Shown: positions 24,610 through 36,812 of the stretch, piece by piece | Numbering within the stretch: the stretch's first letter is position 1 | Layout of the letters: every line of letters begins with the position of its first letter | Origin: Bretschneidera sinensis | Taxonomy: Eukaryota > Streptophyta > Magnoliopsida > Brassicales > Akaniaceae | Assembly: GCA_023935145.1 (NCBI GenBank) | Contig: CM043705.1 | Coordinates: 52,584,084 to 52,648,083, forward strand | Length of the DNA: 64,000 nucleotides | Direction: 5' to 3' | Made by a program: the position numbers and the translations under genes | Notes under the pieces: generated by a model | Seen by the model: only the letters and a program-made list of their open reading frames with translations | Database searches by the model: none | Told to the model about the DNA's origin: nothing

Positions 24610-25012
24610 TGCCGGCGCTTTATTTCCGCGCTTTACAGAAACGCCGCTATATAATAACCGTCGGCGCTTGTTTTGTGGCGCTTCCTTGAAGCGTCGCAAT
24701 ATTCAAAGAGCATATTCCGGCGCTTCAGAGCGCCGTTATATATGAATCCAAATACATATAGTGGTGCTTTAAAGCGCCACAATATACCGACGCTTTAAAG
24801 CTCCGGTATATGCTTGAAACCCATTTCATATTTCGGCGTTTTAAAGTGCCAGTATATGTTCCTTTGCATATACCGGCGCTTCAGAGCACCGGAATATGAA
24901 ATGGATTTCGAGCATATACCGGCACTTCCAAGCGCTGGTATATGCCCCTTTGAGATGCCGAAATATGCCCTTTGCATATACCGGCGCTTTAAAGCGCCGG
25001 TATATGGAAAAA
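24610..25012. repeat. Left subterminal palindrome array of the CACTA element
   Basis: About a dozen copies, whole or half, of GGCGCTTTAAAGCGCC with variants (GGCGCTTCAGAGCGCC, GGCACTTCCAAGCGC), many followed by GGTATATG. In En/Spm elements such subterminal repeats are the binding sites for the TnpA protein; I infer the same role here. Confidence 0.85.
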
Positions 25013-26751
25013 ATTATCCATATAAATACTTTTGCCTCGATATATTTTCTCCTAAAAATTTTTTGCTCCCTGCTCCACCGCTCCGTTTCCCCCAAATTTT
25101 TCCCCTGCTCCCTTACAGATCCGGTTACATAACCGTCACTGAAACGGTTCAGCCCAGCCGCCGTGAACCCATCCACGCACCTAGCCTTTGAGCCGTTCAC
25201 CCATTCTCTCTTTATTTTCAAGTAAGCTGCCATTCAAGCTATTGTAAAGCTATTGTGCCACCTTTGGGTTTCGTGAAGAAGGTGAAATCGCTGCACCGAC
25301 AGTGCCCAGCCACTTTCATCTCCGGTAAGCCATTGCTTTCCACCCTATCCTCCGCCCTTCTCATTCTTGCAAGCTAATGGGCTTCAATTGTTCGATCCAC
25401 AGCAAGCAGTATTGTCGCACTGTAACTGAATCACTTCTGCTCGTGACAGTGCCTTAGGACTCTAGCTTGCCCCATCATTTATCTGGCCAGGTATAATCTC
25501 TAAATTATTACTTTTCATTACATCAATTCTTATGTTACATTAATCAACTTGTTAATTGTTGGCTCGTTATGAAGTTTTTTTGGTTTGTTTTTGCGATAAA
25601 TAGTGTTTTTCTTGCTTCTTGTGCTATTTTTGGCTTGTTGTGGAGTTTTACAACTAAGAATGAATTATTGATATATAGTTATTTATTTTTAATTTGCTTG
25701 GAGAAAAAAAAAGTACTTTTATATATAAAGTACTTTTTTATTTCTATTTGTAACACTGTAATTTAGAGACTCAAACCTTTGTTGTGTAAGTTTACACTTC
25801 TTCCTCAATCTGATTTTATTTCTAATAGATACATTCATGATAATTCTCTCAATGTGCATGAAACTTTGAATTTTGTGAAGAAAAAAGAGAGAGGAGAACA
25901 GAGGGTGGTTTGGCCATTAAATGGATTTTGGAAAAGCCTAGTAGCCTACAATAAAACCGAATGGAGTTTTCTGCAAATAGTTTTATTTAGTTTCCCTCCT
26001 ATTTGGATCCAGTGGCTCATACAATGTGTTTCTACCTCTTCCCTGAGTGTGCAATCATCTTACAAAACAAATTATTCTATTAAGAGGTCTTAGGCAGGAA
26101 AATCCAATACTCATGAGTTACAACAAGGGAATTGGAAGAAAGCTGTAATTTGGCTGTTACAACAGTTAGAAACATCAGTAACAATTCTAACTGAATTAAC
26201 AGCACAACTCCAACTGAATTAATAGCCTAACAACTACCTGTTAACAACTAAAATCAAATTCAATCAATCTCCAGCACTAGGTGGTGGTGGTGGTTTAAGT
26301 TTTGTTTTGTTTTGAAATTGATTATCTGAACCTGCATTTTTATGTCTTTCTTTTATATAATTCTTGGTGTTGTACTTTACTGGGTCTATTTATCCTTCTG
26401 TGGTTGTCATGACTCATACTGTTGTCGACTGTTATTCATTTTTGTTTCAGCTTTGTGTCTTGGGTACTATTGTATGAGTGCCTTTGACTATTCTAAAATG
26501 TTGCTTTTTTTAATACCTTTTCTTTTCATGCTATTAGAAGTCTTGTCTTCTTTTCCTTCAGCATTTTCCATAGAAAGAACATTGATATGATTACTAGTGA
26601 TCTAATAATGGTTGCGTCCATTAGAGTGCATAGTTTCCTTTACAAATTCCATTGGTCTCGAGTACTTCAGCTAATGCGCTCTAAGAGGAAAACACTTGAA
26701 CATCAGCCATGAATAGATTTGTTTATATATATATATTGTATTTCCTGTTTG

Positions 26752-26813
<62 letters not shown>

Positions 26814-27438
26814 ATTTCCTGTTTGATGCTTTGAATTTGTGTTGGGGGTCATAAAGTTAGAACTATTTATCCTTTCCACCTATGTAGCATAGCTTATTCC
26901 CTCTATTTTTATGTTCAAAGTGGATATCTACTGAAGAATAAGGAAGTAATAGGCTTTATCTGTAGCTTTATATGCATCTCAAGTAATCCAAGCATAGGAT
27001 TTATCCATTGTGCTTGATTAACAAGGGGGAGCTTGCACCACTCTATGACCTTGTCGAGTCTATTCTGCAGATAAGTAGAGCCTTAGAAATAAATGTAGGT
27101 CATTTAATTTTATAAGAGTAACTTCAATAATTTTCTAACATGAGCTTCCATAGTAGAAGAACAGCTACTTCAGTACATGGATAACTGCAGTAGAGCAACT
27201 ACTTCAGTAACTAAATCTTTTTAACCCAGATACAACATATGGATAACTGCAGTAGAACAGCTTCTTTGGAGATCCCTTAGAACAACATATATATAAATAT
27301 ATTAGTATTTGTTTTTGGACAAAGATTTAACCCGTATTTGTTCCAGTATTTGGTTTTATGTAAGGATCGAACTTTTAATGCATTCATGATAGTGTGAGAT
27401 ATAATCATTTTAATGTTTTTATGTATACAGATTGCAAG
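25013..27438 (+). other. CACTA interior before the gene
   Basis: Holds a C/T-rich, promoter- or 5'UTR-like stretch (25050-25500) just inside the repeats, then AT-rich DNA with a TA microsatellite. A phrase GGATAACTGCAGTAGA occurs twice (27179 and 27241). I found no transposase domain here; a large internal deletion would explain that. Confidence 0.55.
26758..26810. repeat. (TA)n microsatellite
   Basis: About 26 TA units, flanked on both sides by copies of TGTATTTCCTGTTTGATGCTTT (26738 and 26810), so the array expanded within a short tandem duplication. Confidence 0.9.
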
Positions 27439-29869
27439 ATGTATAAGTCAAAAAATATTCCTCCATCAGTTAGAGATAACATGTCATACCAGTATGCAGC
27501 TGAATCTTCACACCATCAGGAAGATATTTACCATGAGCATGAGTATCACCTTGATGATGATCATGACTCGCAAAATGATTCTGAGACCGATCCAATAACA
27601 ACGGAAAGTGATCACAATGATAGTGAACAATACGAGATAATTAGTAATTTTTGTATTAGAATACATTCTTTATATAACTAGTTTGACACCACATTGTTAT
27701 ACTACTTATAAAATTTATGTTTTCAATGTATAGATTCGGAAGGGAGGGTGAGGAAGCAAACACATGTCCTGAGAACCTCACAAGTGTGGTCCCTTGAACG
27801 TGGGAAAAAAATTGTGGTCCATTTCAATGCGCGTCATCAACCTATTAAGAAAGGTGGCCAAATATTAAGTAGCTGGTTGGGCAAGGTTGCAAAAATAGGG
27901 AACCTTTGTCCGCTTAATTACACGGATTGGAAGAAGGTCCCTTCTAGCTACAAGAAGGACCTTGTTATATTGATTCGGGTAAGTAACAACTTAATAACCA
28001 TTTATTGCCTCCATTTTTTTATTTTTTATTTTTGTATTTGTGGTGTTGTACATGTATAATCCCTAACACCAATAATGCTTATTTGACATCGATTTCCTTT
28101 CTTTGTGGTAGAGGAAGTTCCATTACCCTACGATTGAGGCGATAGACAACATTTTGTTGAGGCTGATAGGGAAAAAATGGAGGGACTACTGATGTGTGCT
28201 GAAAAGGGACTACGTGAGGAACAAAACAAAACAACAAGTTTTGAGCAATGATGTTCCAAAAGGCGTAGATCAAGACCAGTGGAAGCAACTGGTGAACTAT
28301 TGGTTCTCTGACCAGAGTGAGGTTGTTTTAAGATAATTATGTTCATTTGGATTCTCATTATTTCTATTTTTCTAATAATGACTGATTATTCAATTAGTTT
28401 ATTATTGGTGTAGAAATATTCTACTATAGAGACAGCAGCATGTGAAAGACAACAATGTCCTCACACGTCTGGTTCAAAGAGTTTTGCTAGAAGACGGGAT
28501 GAATATGTGAGTTAATTTGCTTTATTCATCCAATCTTTCATTTGAAATGTAGTGTATTGAGTCACAATTTGAACTCTTTTCATACATGGTAGGAGATGAC
28601 ACATGGGAATGAGCCGGGGCGCGTAGAGTTTTTTGCTGAAACTCATAAACACAAGGATGAGACTTTTATTGATGATGCATCACAAAAATTTATGGTAAGT
28701 TCACTGTACATTTGTTGAAAGTTGGATATGATTTGTGTGTTTCTAACTATTTGGATACAAGCGCATCTTAAGGGTAAAAATGTTAATGTGACTAAATTTC
28801 CCTTAAATAAATATACAATTCACTAATTAAAGCCTATTTCTGTAAGTAAACATGATTAAATACTCTAATATCTCAATTTTCACTTATTTAATTAAATACA
28901 CCTCCTTAAATCACAGTCGCTGCAAGTGCAGTAGACTGTTTTTTATTTCAAACATATTTACTAATGTTAGGTTTTAGTTTGATACACTTGTCAAAAAAAG
29001 GTTGTAGTTTGGTACAATAGCATAGTATGTGGTGCTAATTGTAGCAATCAGAAGTCCAGAGTGCACATTGATATTTAGACCATAGAACAGGGTCCATGAC
29101 TGATAAAAATTCTGTCTTTGCTTATATACAAGTTGTATTAGCAACTGTAGGGTTTTAATCTTTTGTAATAACATCTCTTTCACTGTACATGGATTTCAAT
29201 GGTCCTTATTCACATGAAATGTTTCTGAAGCCATTTCATTGTTGGTGATTGATGGGAATTTTTTACTTTGGAAAATTATGCATGAGCTTTCAATCAATAT
29301 AATTGCTTGTTGTATTGTTTTTTGTTTTGTTCAATGATGTCTAGCTTTCCATACTTATTTTTTTTTATCAAGTGATTTTTATCTTTATCTTAGAGTGAAA
29401 TTTCTTCACTTCATTTAGTTAACAAGATGAGGTAAGGAAGCTCTACCCTTGAGATAATACTCCATGATGTTTCATGAGTAAAATTCTAAGAATTGGTTGT
29501 TTTTGCTCCATTACCTTGTTGCTCATAAACTTAGACGTTACCATGTAAATCCTCAGGCATGTGTGGGCATCTGACTTCGATAATAATCATTGTAAAGTAT
29601 ATAAGAGATAAAGAAAATGAGGATTTTCGATAGTACGTGCAATCCCTTTACATGGTTGAACACTATATCAAGTTGTAGGTTCAGGGATTTTACTCCTATC
29701 GACCAATACAAAATTGTTGTTGTTGCTACTTAAAGTTAGTAAACTAGGGATTCATCTTTACGAGTTGGTTAAGGTGTTATCTTCTTTATGTATAGTGGGC
29801 TTGCATGGAGCAAAGCTATAACTACAAAATTATCTGCGAGCCAGCCTGCGTTTCCTTTCTCCACTTTGA

Positions 29870-30200
29870 AGTTCTCTCTATTTTTTTAAAAAAAAAATTG
29901 AGGCCAGTAGTTGTAGTGATTGTTGCCAAATGCTCTTCATTTATTCCACTGCAAAATATATCACTTTTGGCCATGTTTACTTTTAGACCGGACTCCAGAG
30001 TGATGATAGAAGTCTTCAAGAATTTTAGTAACACATTGAACAGAATCAAGGCTGCCATTGGTGAAAACTAGCAAATCATCTGTAAAACAAAAGTGAGTGA
30101 GGCTTAAATTCTGGCATCTGGGTTGAAATTTAAAATTCCTTGTAGTTGGTGCTTCATGTAGAAGCCTTGAAAGGCCTTCCATGGCTATGACAAAGAGGTC
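29870..30200 (-). mobile_element. LINE reverse-transcriptase fragment
   Basis: On the minus strand, LTHFCFTDDLLVFTNGSLDSV is the LINE RT catalytic block (with the Asp pair in TDDL). After a frameshift near 30000 the reading continues as SGLKVNMAKSDIFCSGINEE, as in plant L1-type LINEs. Only about 100 residues remain. Confidence 0.85.
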
Positions 30201-30559
30201 AGGGGAATTGGTAAACTACGTTAAGGTTAAGATAAGTAGCTGGGAGGCCCTAGGAATTGCTTGATGCAGGTGAAACGTAACTCATAAAGGTGAGACAAAA
30301 ATAATTGGGATAAGGTTATGAGGAGGAAAAATAACACTTGACATGGTTATTTCGTTTAAATGATTTTTATACTTTTTATTAAAATAGGAAACCGTATGAA
30401 AAATGGAGAAACTCCATGAAACGTACAATCCTCTTCCTACTGAGCTTCCTTTCTTCTTGGTCCACAGAGACAAAATGTTGGATTGGTGCCAACAGTTAAT
30501 CCGTTGAGTATGCTACTGTTCATTTTGGTTTCTTTTTTTTTTTCCTTTCTTTTTTAAGA

Positions 30560-31400
30560 GGTTGGAAGTGACATAGGTGTGTCCAACAAACCTTTAACCT
30601 AACAAATAAGGCCTCATGAAATGGGTATGTCCAACCTAACAGGAGCCTGCCCAACAAAAAATAACAAAATCTCTTATCAACTAAGCAAGGTGCAAGGTCC
30701 AAGCCCAAAGTGGAAGAAGATTCGGATGCAACAGCCTATTAGATTTAGGCCCATCATAATAGGCCCAAACAATCTACTTTTTGAGACTTTCTTAAGCCTA
30801 AATTGAAGTTTAAGATGTCATCTTTCCAACCCAACAAGTTTCAGCCCATTTGGAGATGTGTGGAAGAAGATATGACTGTTTGAATTCTGCCAGTTGGGTC
30901 CTCCTGAAATTCCGGGATTGTATTCTTCTTTTGGCCTTTTCCTTGATTTCTTGTATGTTTTAGGGATTGTCTCCTTCCTTGTTTTAGGGATTGTTTCATT
31001 GTATGTTTTATGGATTGTTTTCTTGCATGTTTTAGGGATTGTTTGCTTGCATGTTTTATGCCTTGTTTTATTGCTTGTTCTAATCTTAGAGGGTTGTTCT
31101 AAGCTCTATAAATACTTGTGTTTGTAAGTTGAAAAATCAGACTTGAGTTTATAAATTGAAATCAGCCTTTGGCTTTTAGAAGAGAGTTTTCTCCTTCTTA
31201 TAATTCTGTATCTCTTTGGTATATTCCTTAGAGTGGTGAATTCCTATAGTTCTGTATCCATTGTGTTAATCCTTTGGGTGGTGATATTCTATATCCCTTT
31301 GGTGTTATCTTTTGGGTGGTGAACTCCTATCTTTCATTTTGTTGTTTGTTTGTTTAGTTTCCTTCAATTCTATTTAAATCCGGTATCAGGAAGGATGATG
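30560..31400 (+). mobile_element. LTR fragment with primer-binding-site-like end
   Basis: Typical LTR composition: many plant-LTR phrases with GCCCA/GGGCC, a TATA-like CTATAAATACTTG at 31102-31114, then the sequence ending in CGGTATCAGGAAGG near 31381, which resembles a Met-tRNA primer-binding site. No coding sequence follows. Ends are not defined. Confidence 0.45.
30940..31085. repeat. About 28-bp minisatellite inside the LTR fragment
   Basis: Five or six units of the form TTGCATGTTTTAGGGATTGT, placed just upstream of the TATA-like box. Confidence 0.8.
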
Positions 31401-33359
31401 GAGGCATTGGGTAACCGGTGGGCAGTGATGAGATCATTTCAATTGTAAAAAGATACTTGTAGAAGTGTTATAGGTGGGGGTTTTTTTTAATTAGTTTTGT
31501 ATATTTGTAATCTAAGGGCTTTCCCCTATTGCCTTTGGAAAAGAGAGAAGAGAAAAAGGTGGGAGGACAATCAATGGGCTGTACAGAATATCATAGCCAA
31601 TGTCCATTTCAAGTGTTAGTTCGAACTTTTGATTGATGACTTTGCTGCACTTTCAATCTGGTTTCTCAGCTGTACTTGACATATTGAGCTACAGTTTTTT
31701 GCATATTAAACTTCATTCATACTATCTATGCATGTGTTCTATCTCCTACCGTTTGTAAGAAAAAGGCTTTGGATTTATTTTGGTATTAATGTGGTTGTTA
31801 TTATCAATAATAGGTTGCACGCAAGTTTCTTAAATCTTGAGTTAAAACAAGGAAACTCTGCTCTGTTGGCTTCACCCAGTTGGGATATTTACATTCCATT
31901 TAGAACTGATAGCTTCAACCATTCAGAATTTAGCTAAACTCATGCCTTAACCACCATTGCAATATAAATTGCTATGAAGTGCTATTTCAACATCTCTTAT
32001 CAGTCTACTAGGAAAAAAAGGCTAGAAAGGCCGACACCATATTCAAAAATGTGTCTTTTGATATCGAGTGCATTACATGACTTGTAGGAAATTTATTTTC
32101 TCCTTGGAATTTCAATTCCTGCCTTGAAAAGATTTGTCTGGATTAGTTGATAATTATTGTTGTTAATACTATTGAAACTTCTTTGTTTGCTCCTAAAATT
32201 TGATTCATCTAAACTCATGCTGCTTTGATTATGGATTTCTTCATTTCAATTAAGTTTGGTCAGCTGTCGGTTCTTGCCTTGGGAGTTATTTAAATTCAAA
32301 TTGATGACATGTATGAACTTAGATGAGATTAATGTTATATGGATAGTCTGAACATGTATTAAGCAAACATTTAACTTGTTCTTATATCATCTCTAACCTT
32401 GTAAGGTATGTAATAATATTTTTGCTTTAAATCTTGTTCTAGTTGTTTGGATTGTATATTTGTTAAGTTGTGAATTGATTACTTTGTTTGGATTGTATAT
32501 TTGTTTTTCTATTGCATGAGGTTTTATGGAAAAATAGGAAAAATTCTGCCCATTTTTCTATAAAATATGATAAGCACCTTTTGTTTTATGTAAATTTCGC
32601 TGTAATTAGCTACTAAATATTTGGAGGAGTTTAATCTTTATTGTTTCCTAATTGTAGCTGACAGCCGAAGCTCGTGTTGCTGAACTTGTTGCAGCTTCAG
32701 GATCCTCTGATGCTAGCAATAATTTAGCAATATAAAATGAAGTTTTCACCGAGCTTATGGGTGAAGAGAGTTCCGGTCGTGTCCGAGGTCAGGGTTTTGG
32801 AGTTACACCCTCTGCTGTGTTTGGACTTTCAGCTCAAATGAGGAATGAAATGGGATACCATGGGGCTTATGATAAAGAGATAAATAGTCTGAGAGCACAA
32901 ATAGAAGAAACCAATCAACAGCATGCGCATCAGATTGAACAGTATGCGCATCAGATTGAACAGTAGTCGTATCAGATTCAAGAAATTACAGCTAAGCATG
33001 ATAATCAAATCAACAGTATACAATCCCAAATGGATGAGCTGAAGTCTTTACTCAAACAATTGGTTAGTAGAGGACCTCAAAATTGATGTCAAGTGTGATG
33101 GTAACTATGATTTTTTTGTACATGAGATGACTTTTGTACTGAGTAAAAGAATTTTTATGGATGATGGTATATTTTATATATTGAAGAATTTTTGTACATG
33201 AGATGACTTTTGTGCTGAGTAAAAGAATTTTTATGGATGATGGTATATTTTATATATTGAAGAACATTTTAAATTTTATGGTACATTATATTTATTGAAG
33301 GGTTCATTTTATTATACAATATTAAACCAAAATAATGTGAACAAAATTAAAACAATTAT

Positions 33360-33620
33360 ATATCGGCGCTTAAAAGCTCTGGTATAGGGCCGAAATATAC
33401 CGACGCTTTTAAGCGCCGATATATTGCGCAAGCGCCGGTATATTGCGGCGCTTACAAGCGCCAGTAAAATAGGCACATTGTGGCGCTTTCTCTAAGTGCC
33501 GGTATTTGCGCTTCGACACCACACATACCGGCGCTTTATCCAGCGCTTGATAAAAGCGCCGGAAATGCATATTTCGGCACTTTAAAGTGCCGAAATATGC
33601 AAAAAAAAAACGCTGGCGAT
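33360..33620. repeat. Right subterminal palindrome array of the CACTA element
   Basis: Six or more copies or halves of GCGCTTxxAAGCGCCGGTATAT, partly inverted relative to the left array. It mirrors the left end and confirms the element's extent. Confidence 0.85.
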
Positions 33621-33642
33621 AACCTTTTATCTTGTTGTGACT

Positions 33643-34691
33643 TAATGCCTAAGAACAATTACGCAGTAACATAATAGGTAATCACTAAGAATGCTCGCAG
33701 GATAATTAGTCGGGACAAAGCCTCATTAAAAACCAGAATCCTTAGGCAGAGCATTGTCCTAGATCATGCTGTCTTATGCCAACTACAAATTGTTTATGAA
33801 TTATTCATAATTTTTAACTTAATTGTTCATACTAATATATTATGAACCTTAATGTGTTATGCACAAATTAAGTTTTATGAGAATAACTTAAGTTTACATA
33901 ATCTAACAATATCTAAACTTAATAATATGTTATCATATGTAAATAAAATTCTCATAAATAAAACATAAATTGCATAATTAAACATAATATTATGCATTTA
34001 ATTTAACTCATTGCATAAAATAAACTCATTCTAAAAGCATGAATTGAAAAACAAAAAATCATGCTAAATATTTAATCAAATTGCATATATAGAACTAACA
34101 TAAATAGTGTATATACATAATCTTAATTTGAGCAAAATAATCATAAAAATTAAAAATAAATGCCCAACATTAAATTATTTATGCACTAAAACTATTTAAA
34201 CTTAAATTGCATGTATAACTAAAAAAAAAAAAGTTATATATACAAAGCAACATAATTTTAAGCACATAAATAAAATAAATACTTATAATGGCTCATAAAC
34301 ATTATTTTTGCAAATAATTACAAATCATATGCAAAATTGTGAAAATCCATAAAATTAGGCCAAAATATGAACTTTCGTATATATATATATATAGGATTTC
34401 TGGAAAGTTACCGAATTTGGAAACTGCAAGATATTTTCCTAAACTAGTTGTCTTCAATCTTTAGCCGGGTCGATTTTGACCCATTTTCAAAACTCAACTA
34501 AATCTTGGCTTCCAGGATACCAGGGCAAGATTTTGAAACTCAGAAATACTAGAAATCAAATTCCTAACGATTTCTAATATTATTTTCCATAAAAAAAATC
34601 TTAAAAATCAAACTTTGAAATCAAATTATTTTTCGGGTATAAAACGAAAGTTTTATAGATTGCTTAATACTTCAAGACAAAGACAAACAAT
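33643..34691 (-). mobile_element. Copia leader, LTR-side part
   Basis: AT-rich DNA without a gene, between the CACTA right end and the primer-binding site. With 24071-24588 it would make a long 5' leader; part of it may be a further insertion. Confidence 0.5.
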
Positions 34692-34703
34692 GCACTGATA
34701 CCA
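34692..34703 (-). other. Copia primer-binding site
   Basis: On the minus strand TGGTATCAGTGC, two bases from the LTR end TTTTACA. It matches the Met-tRNA primer-binding site of Copia elements except near its end. Confidence 0.75.
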
Positions 34704-34705
34704 AA

Positions 34706-35619
34706 TGTAAAACTTAAATATAATCTAAACATGCTAAACAATTTAAATAGCATATAGATCAAATGCGAAATTAAAAGGACCGTAAACATACCTCCGGCCA
34801 TTGAAGCTTTTTACTTACACAATCCGCTAGTCTCTCGGTCTTGGTTCTTCTAGACCCTCAGAACTCTCCAATTTAATGGTGTATGAAAGAAAAAAAATGA
34901 GTAGTCCCGAGTCTAGAGACCAAACTTGTATTTAAATTTGTTCTCTTATCAAGAACATCCATTCATATTCCATACATTTGTTACCACAATGAACATGGAC
35001 CATAAATGGATTGGTTATAAACCACACTTTTAGTTAGGTTCGGTTATCATAATTAACCATTAATGATTAACAAAAATAAAATAAAATTTTATCAATTCAA
35101 AAAAGATATACTAATCAAAGCATAATATAATTCAATCAAAATATATTAAAATTCTTAACATTTGATTCATATTCAAATACTTCAAAATAAGTTACAAAGT
35201 ACAAACTTTCAAATGAAAACTATAATAACCAAAATATCAAACAATCAATCTCTTCTTCTCCAAATTCTCTCATTCAATCATCAATGTTCAAGACTGATTA
35301 TAATTAAGCTATTTTACAATTATACCATTGGTCTTGAAAGAGTCTAATCTATTGTTATAATTTATAAGGATAAAATTATAATTAGATATAATATATATAT
35401 AACTATAAATTAGATATAATTTTAATATGATTAAATTAAGTGGTTAACCGACATATTTAAAAATCAAGAACCATAACCATAATCATAACAAAAAAATTAA
35501 AAAATGATAACCATAAGCCTAACCATTTTTTTTGGTAACTATCATTTTTGTTAGGTTATGAAATAATTCATATTCGATTAGGATTTTAGGTTATTTTTGC
35601 CCATTACTAATGGTGACAA
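34706..35619 (-). mobile_element. 5' LTR of the minus-strand Copia element
   Basis: Starts TGTAAAAC beside the primer-binding site and ends about TGGTGACA, right where remorin-related sequence resumes. A 250-base stretch rich in ATAACCATAA lies near the right end; the same kind of sequence at 23262-23300 may be a remnant of the other LTR. The right boundary is inferred from the remorin junction. Confidence 0.65.
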
Positions 35620-36420
35620 AAAAAAGTAAAGGAGAGGCAAAGAAAAGAAGAGTTCAAAGGAAAGGAAAATGCAAAAAAAAAAAAAAAAAAAATCAGATCA
35701 ACAGGGAAGGTTCCAATGATATGATTCTGCTTCAGAATGTCATGGTTCAGCAAAAGTAAAAAGTCACAGCTGTAAATATTTCTTTCACAATTTTATAACT
35801 AACCCAAAGTGCTTCTCACATCAAGATGCAAATTTGCTTATATGAGGGCATGAACAGCAGTCAAGTATCATGTGTACTCCATTATCTTTGAAAGATCAGC
35901 ACAATTCATAAAGAAAATATAAATCTACAAAGGAAGCAACCAGAAGAACAAGGCAATTATCAGAACAGCAAAGGGCATGATTCTGCTTATGAATGTTACC
36001 AAAATTATGTAACCATACCTGGTTTCAATGAGCAGCAAACGTGGAAAGTCACTGATTTATAAACATTTATTTCATAATTCTTTAACTAACCCGAAGTTCT
36101 ACTCACATCAAAGATGCAAACTTGCTGGCATGATTTGCCACACTAAAGAGCAGCCAATTACGTGATATAGTCCATTATCTCATAGATAAAATATAGATAC
36201 ACAAACGAAACAACCAGAAGAATAAGGATTTTGGTCCTTGTTATAAAGTAGGAATCAAGAGGCAACACTTGCTAACATTCGAGGGAGCAGTAAAACACCA
36301 CTTACAGGAATTTTACTCTGAAATAAATGACAAGAAGTAATCACTCAGGCATCACAGATTTATATAAACAACATCAGGAGAATATCAACCTGAACTCAAC
36401 GCAATTGGCCCCTGAGAAAC
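35620..36420 (+). pseudogene. Remorin pseudogene, copy B continued, and its 3' flank
   Basis: AAAGTAAAGGAGAGGCAAAG at 35624 continues the last remorin exon where copy B broke off at 23258. The DNA from 35740 to 36320 matches that after the other two copies (12960-13520 and 41000-41560). It is the tail of the copy split by the Copia insertion. Confidence 0.75.
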
Positions 36421-36812
36421 CTATTATAGAAAGTTAGCCATTCAATAGAATGGGCAGAGACGAGATTTGAATCCAAAGCCCTCAATTCTTTTTCCCTTTT
36501 TTTTTCCCATACCTAGATTCCTTGGCTTATCCCAAGATCCTTTTGGCAGGTTCAAATAACACTCATTTTAGCAAGAGGGATTTAACATTAGGCTACGACC
36601 TTCTGCCTTGACAACCTCTCAACCAGCATTGTCACTTGAAGCTACCCCTCAAATCAAACTTATTCTAAGATAAAAATCTCTGGTCTGATTTTGTTTATTT
36701 TTTGTGTCAAATGTAAATTTTTAATTAAATGATCTTCTTTTATCCTCCTTTCCATACTAATTTTGTGTACAAAACGGGCAGTGTGATATATAGTTAATTT
36801 TTTTTTCCGCAA
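36421..36812. other. Intergenic DNA
   Basis: No gene. The part to about 36680 resembles 41810-42010 (phrases AGATTCCTTGGCTTATCCCA and GAAGCTACCC), so it belongs to the duplicated block. Confidence 0.5.

Larger units (their letters stand above)
28695..32657 (+). other. Large intron 5 with inserted elements
   Basis: Apart from a LINE piece (29870-30200) and an LTR-like piece (30560-31400), this is AT-rich non-coding sequence. No host gene is visible. Confidence 0.6.
27439..33086 (+). pseudogene. CACTA-borne Transposase_24 (TNP1/Ptta-like) gene, degraded
   Basis: Exons deduced from splice sites: 27439-27643, 27734-27978, 28112-28321, 28414-28506, 28593-28694 and 32658-33086. The order of motifs is that of the plant 'transposase, Ptta/En/Spm' family: an acidic N-terminus; SLERGKKIVVHFN; SSWLGKVAKIG-LCPLNYTDWKKVP; IGKKWRDY; QWKQLVNYW; HTSGSKSFARRRDE; GNEPGRVEFFAETHKHKD; and a C-terminal coiled coil rich in HQIEQ repeats. 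This protein is thought to be the DNA-binding partner, not the cutting enzyme. In-frame stops lie at 28190-28192, 32733-32735 and 32964-32966. Intron 5 is nearly 4 kb and filled with other insertions. The first exon and the choice of ATG at 27439 are less certain. Confidence 0.8.
24589..33639 (+). mobile_element. CACTA (En/Spm-like) DNA transposon, 9,051 bp
   Basis: The left end reads CACTACAAGATAA and the right end, on the opposite strand, CACAACAAGATAA. Both are flanked by the same three bases, ACT (24586-24588 and 33640-33642), the target duplication size of the CACTA superfamily. Both ends carry arrays of a palindrome built on GGCGCTTTAAAGCGCC. Inside is one recognisable gene, a Transposase_24-type protein (27439-33086); I see no tnpD-type transposase, so the copy looks non-autonomous. 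The right terminus has CACAA for CACTA. It sits inside the leader of a minus-strand Copia element. Confidence 0.92.
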
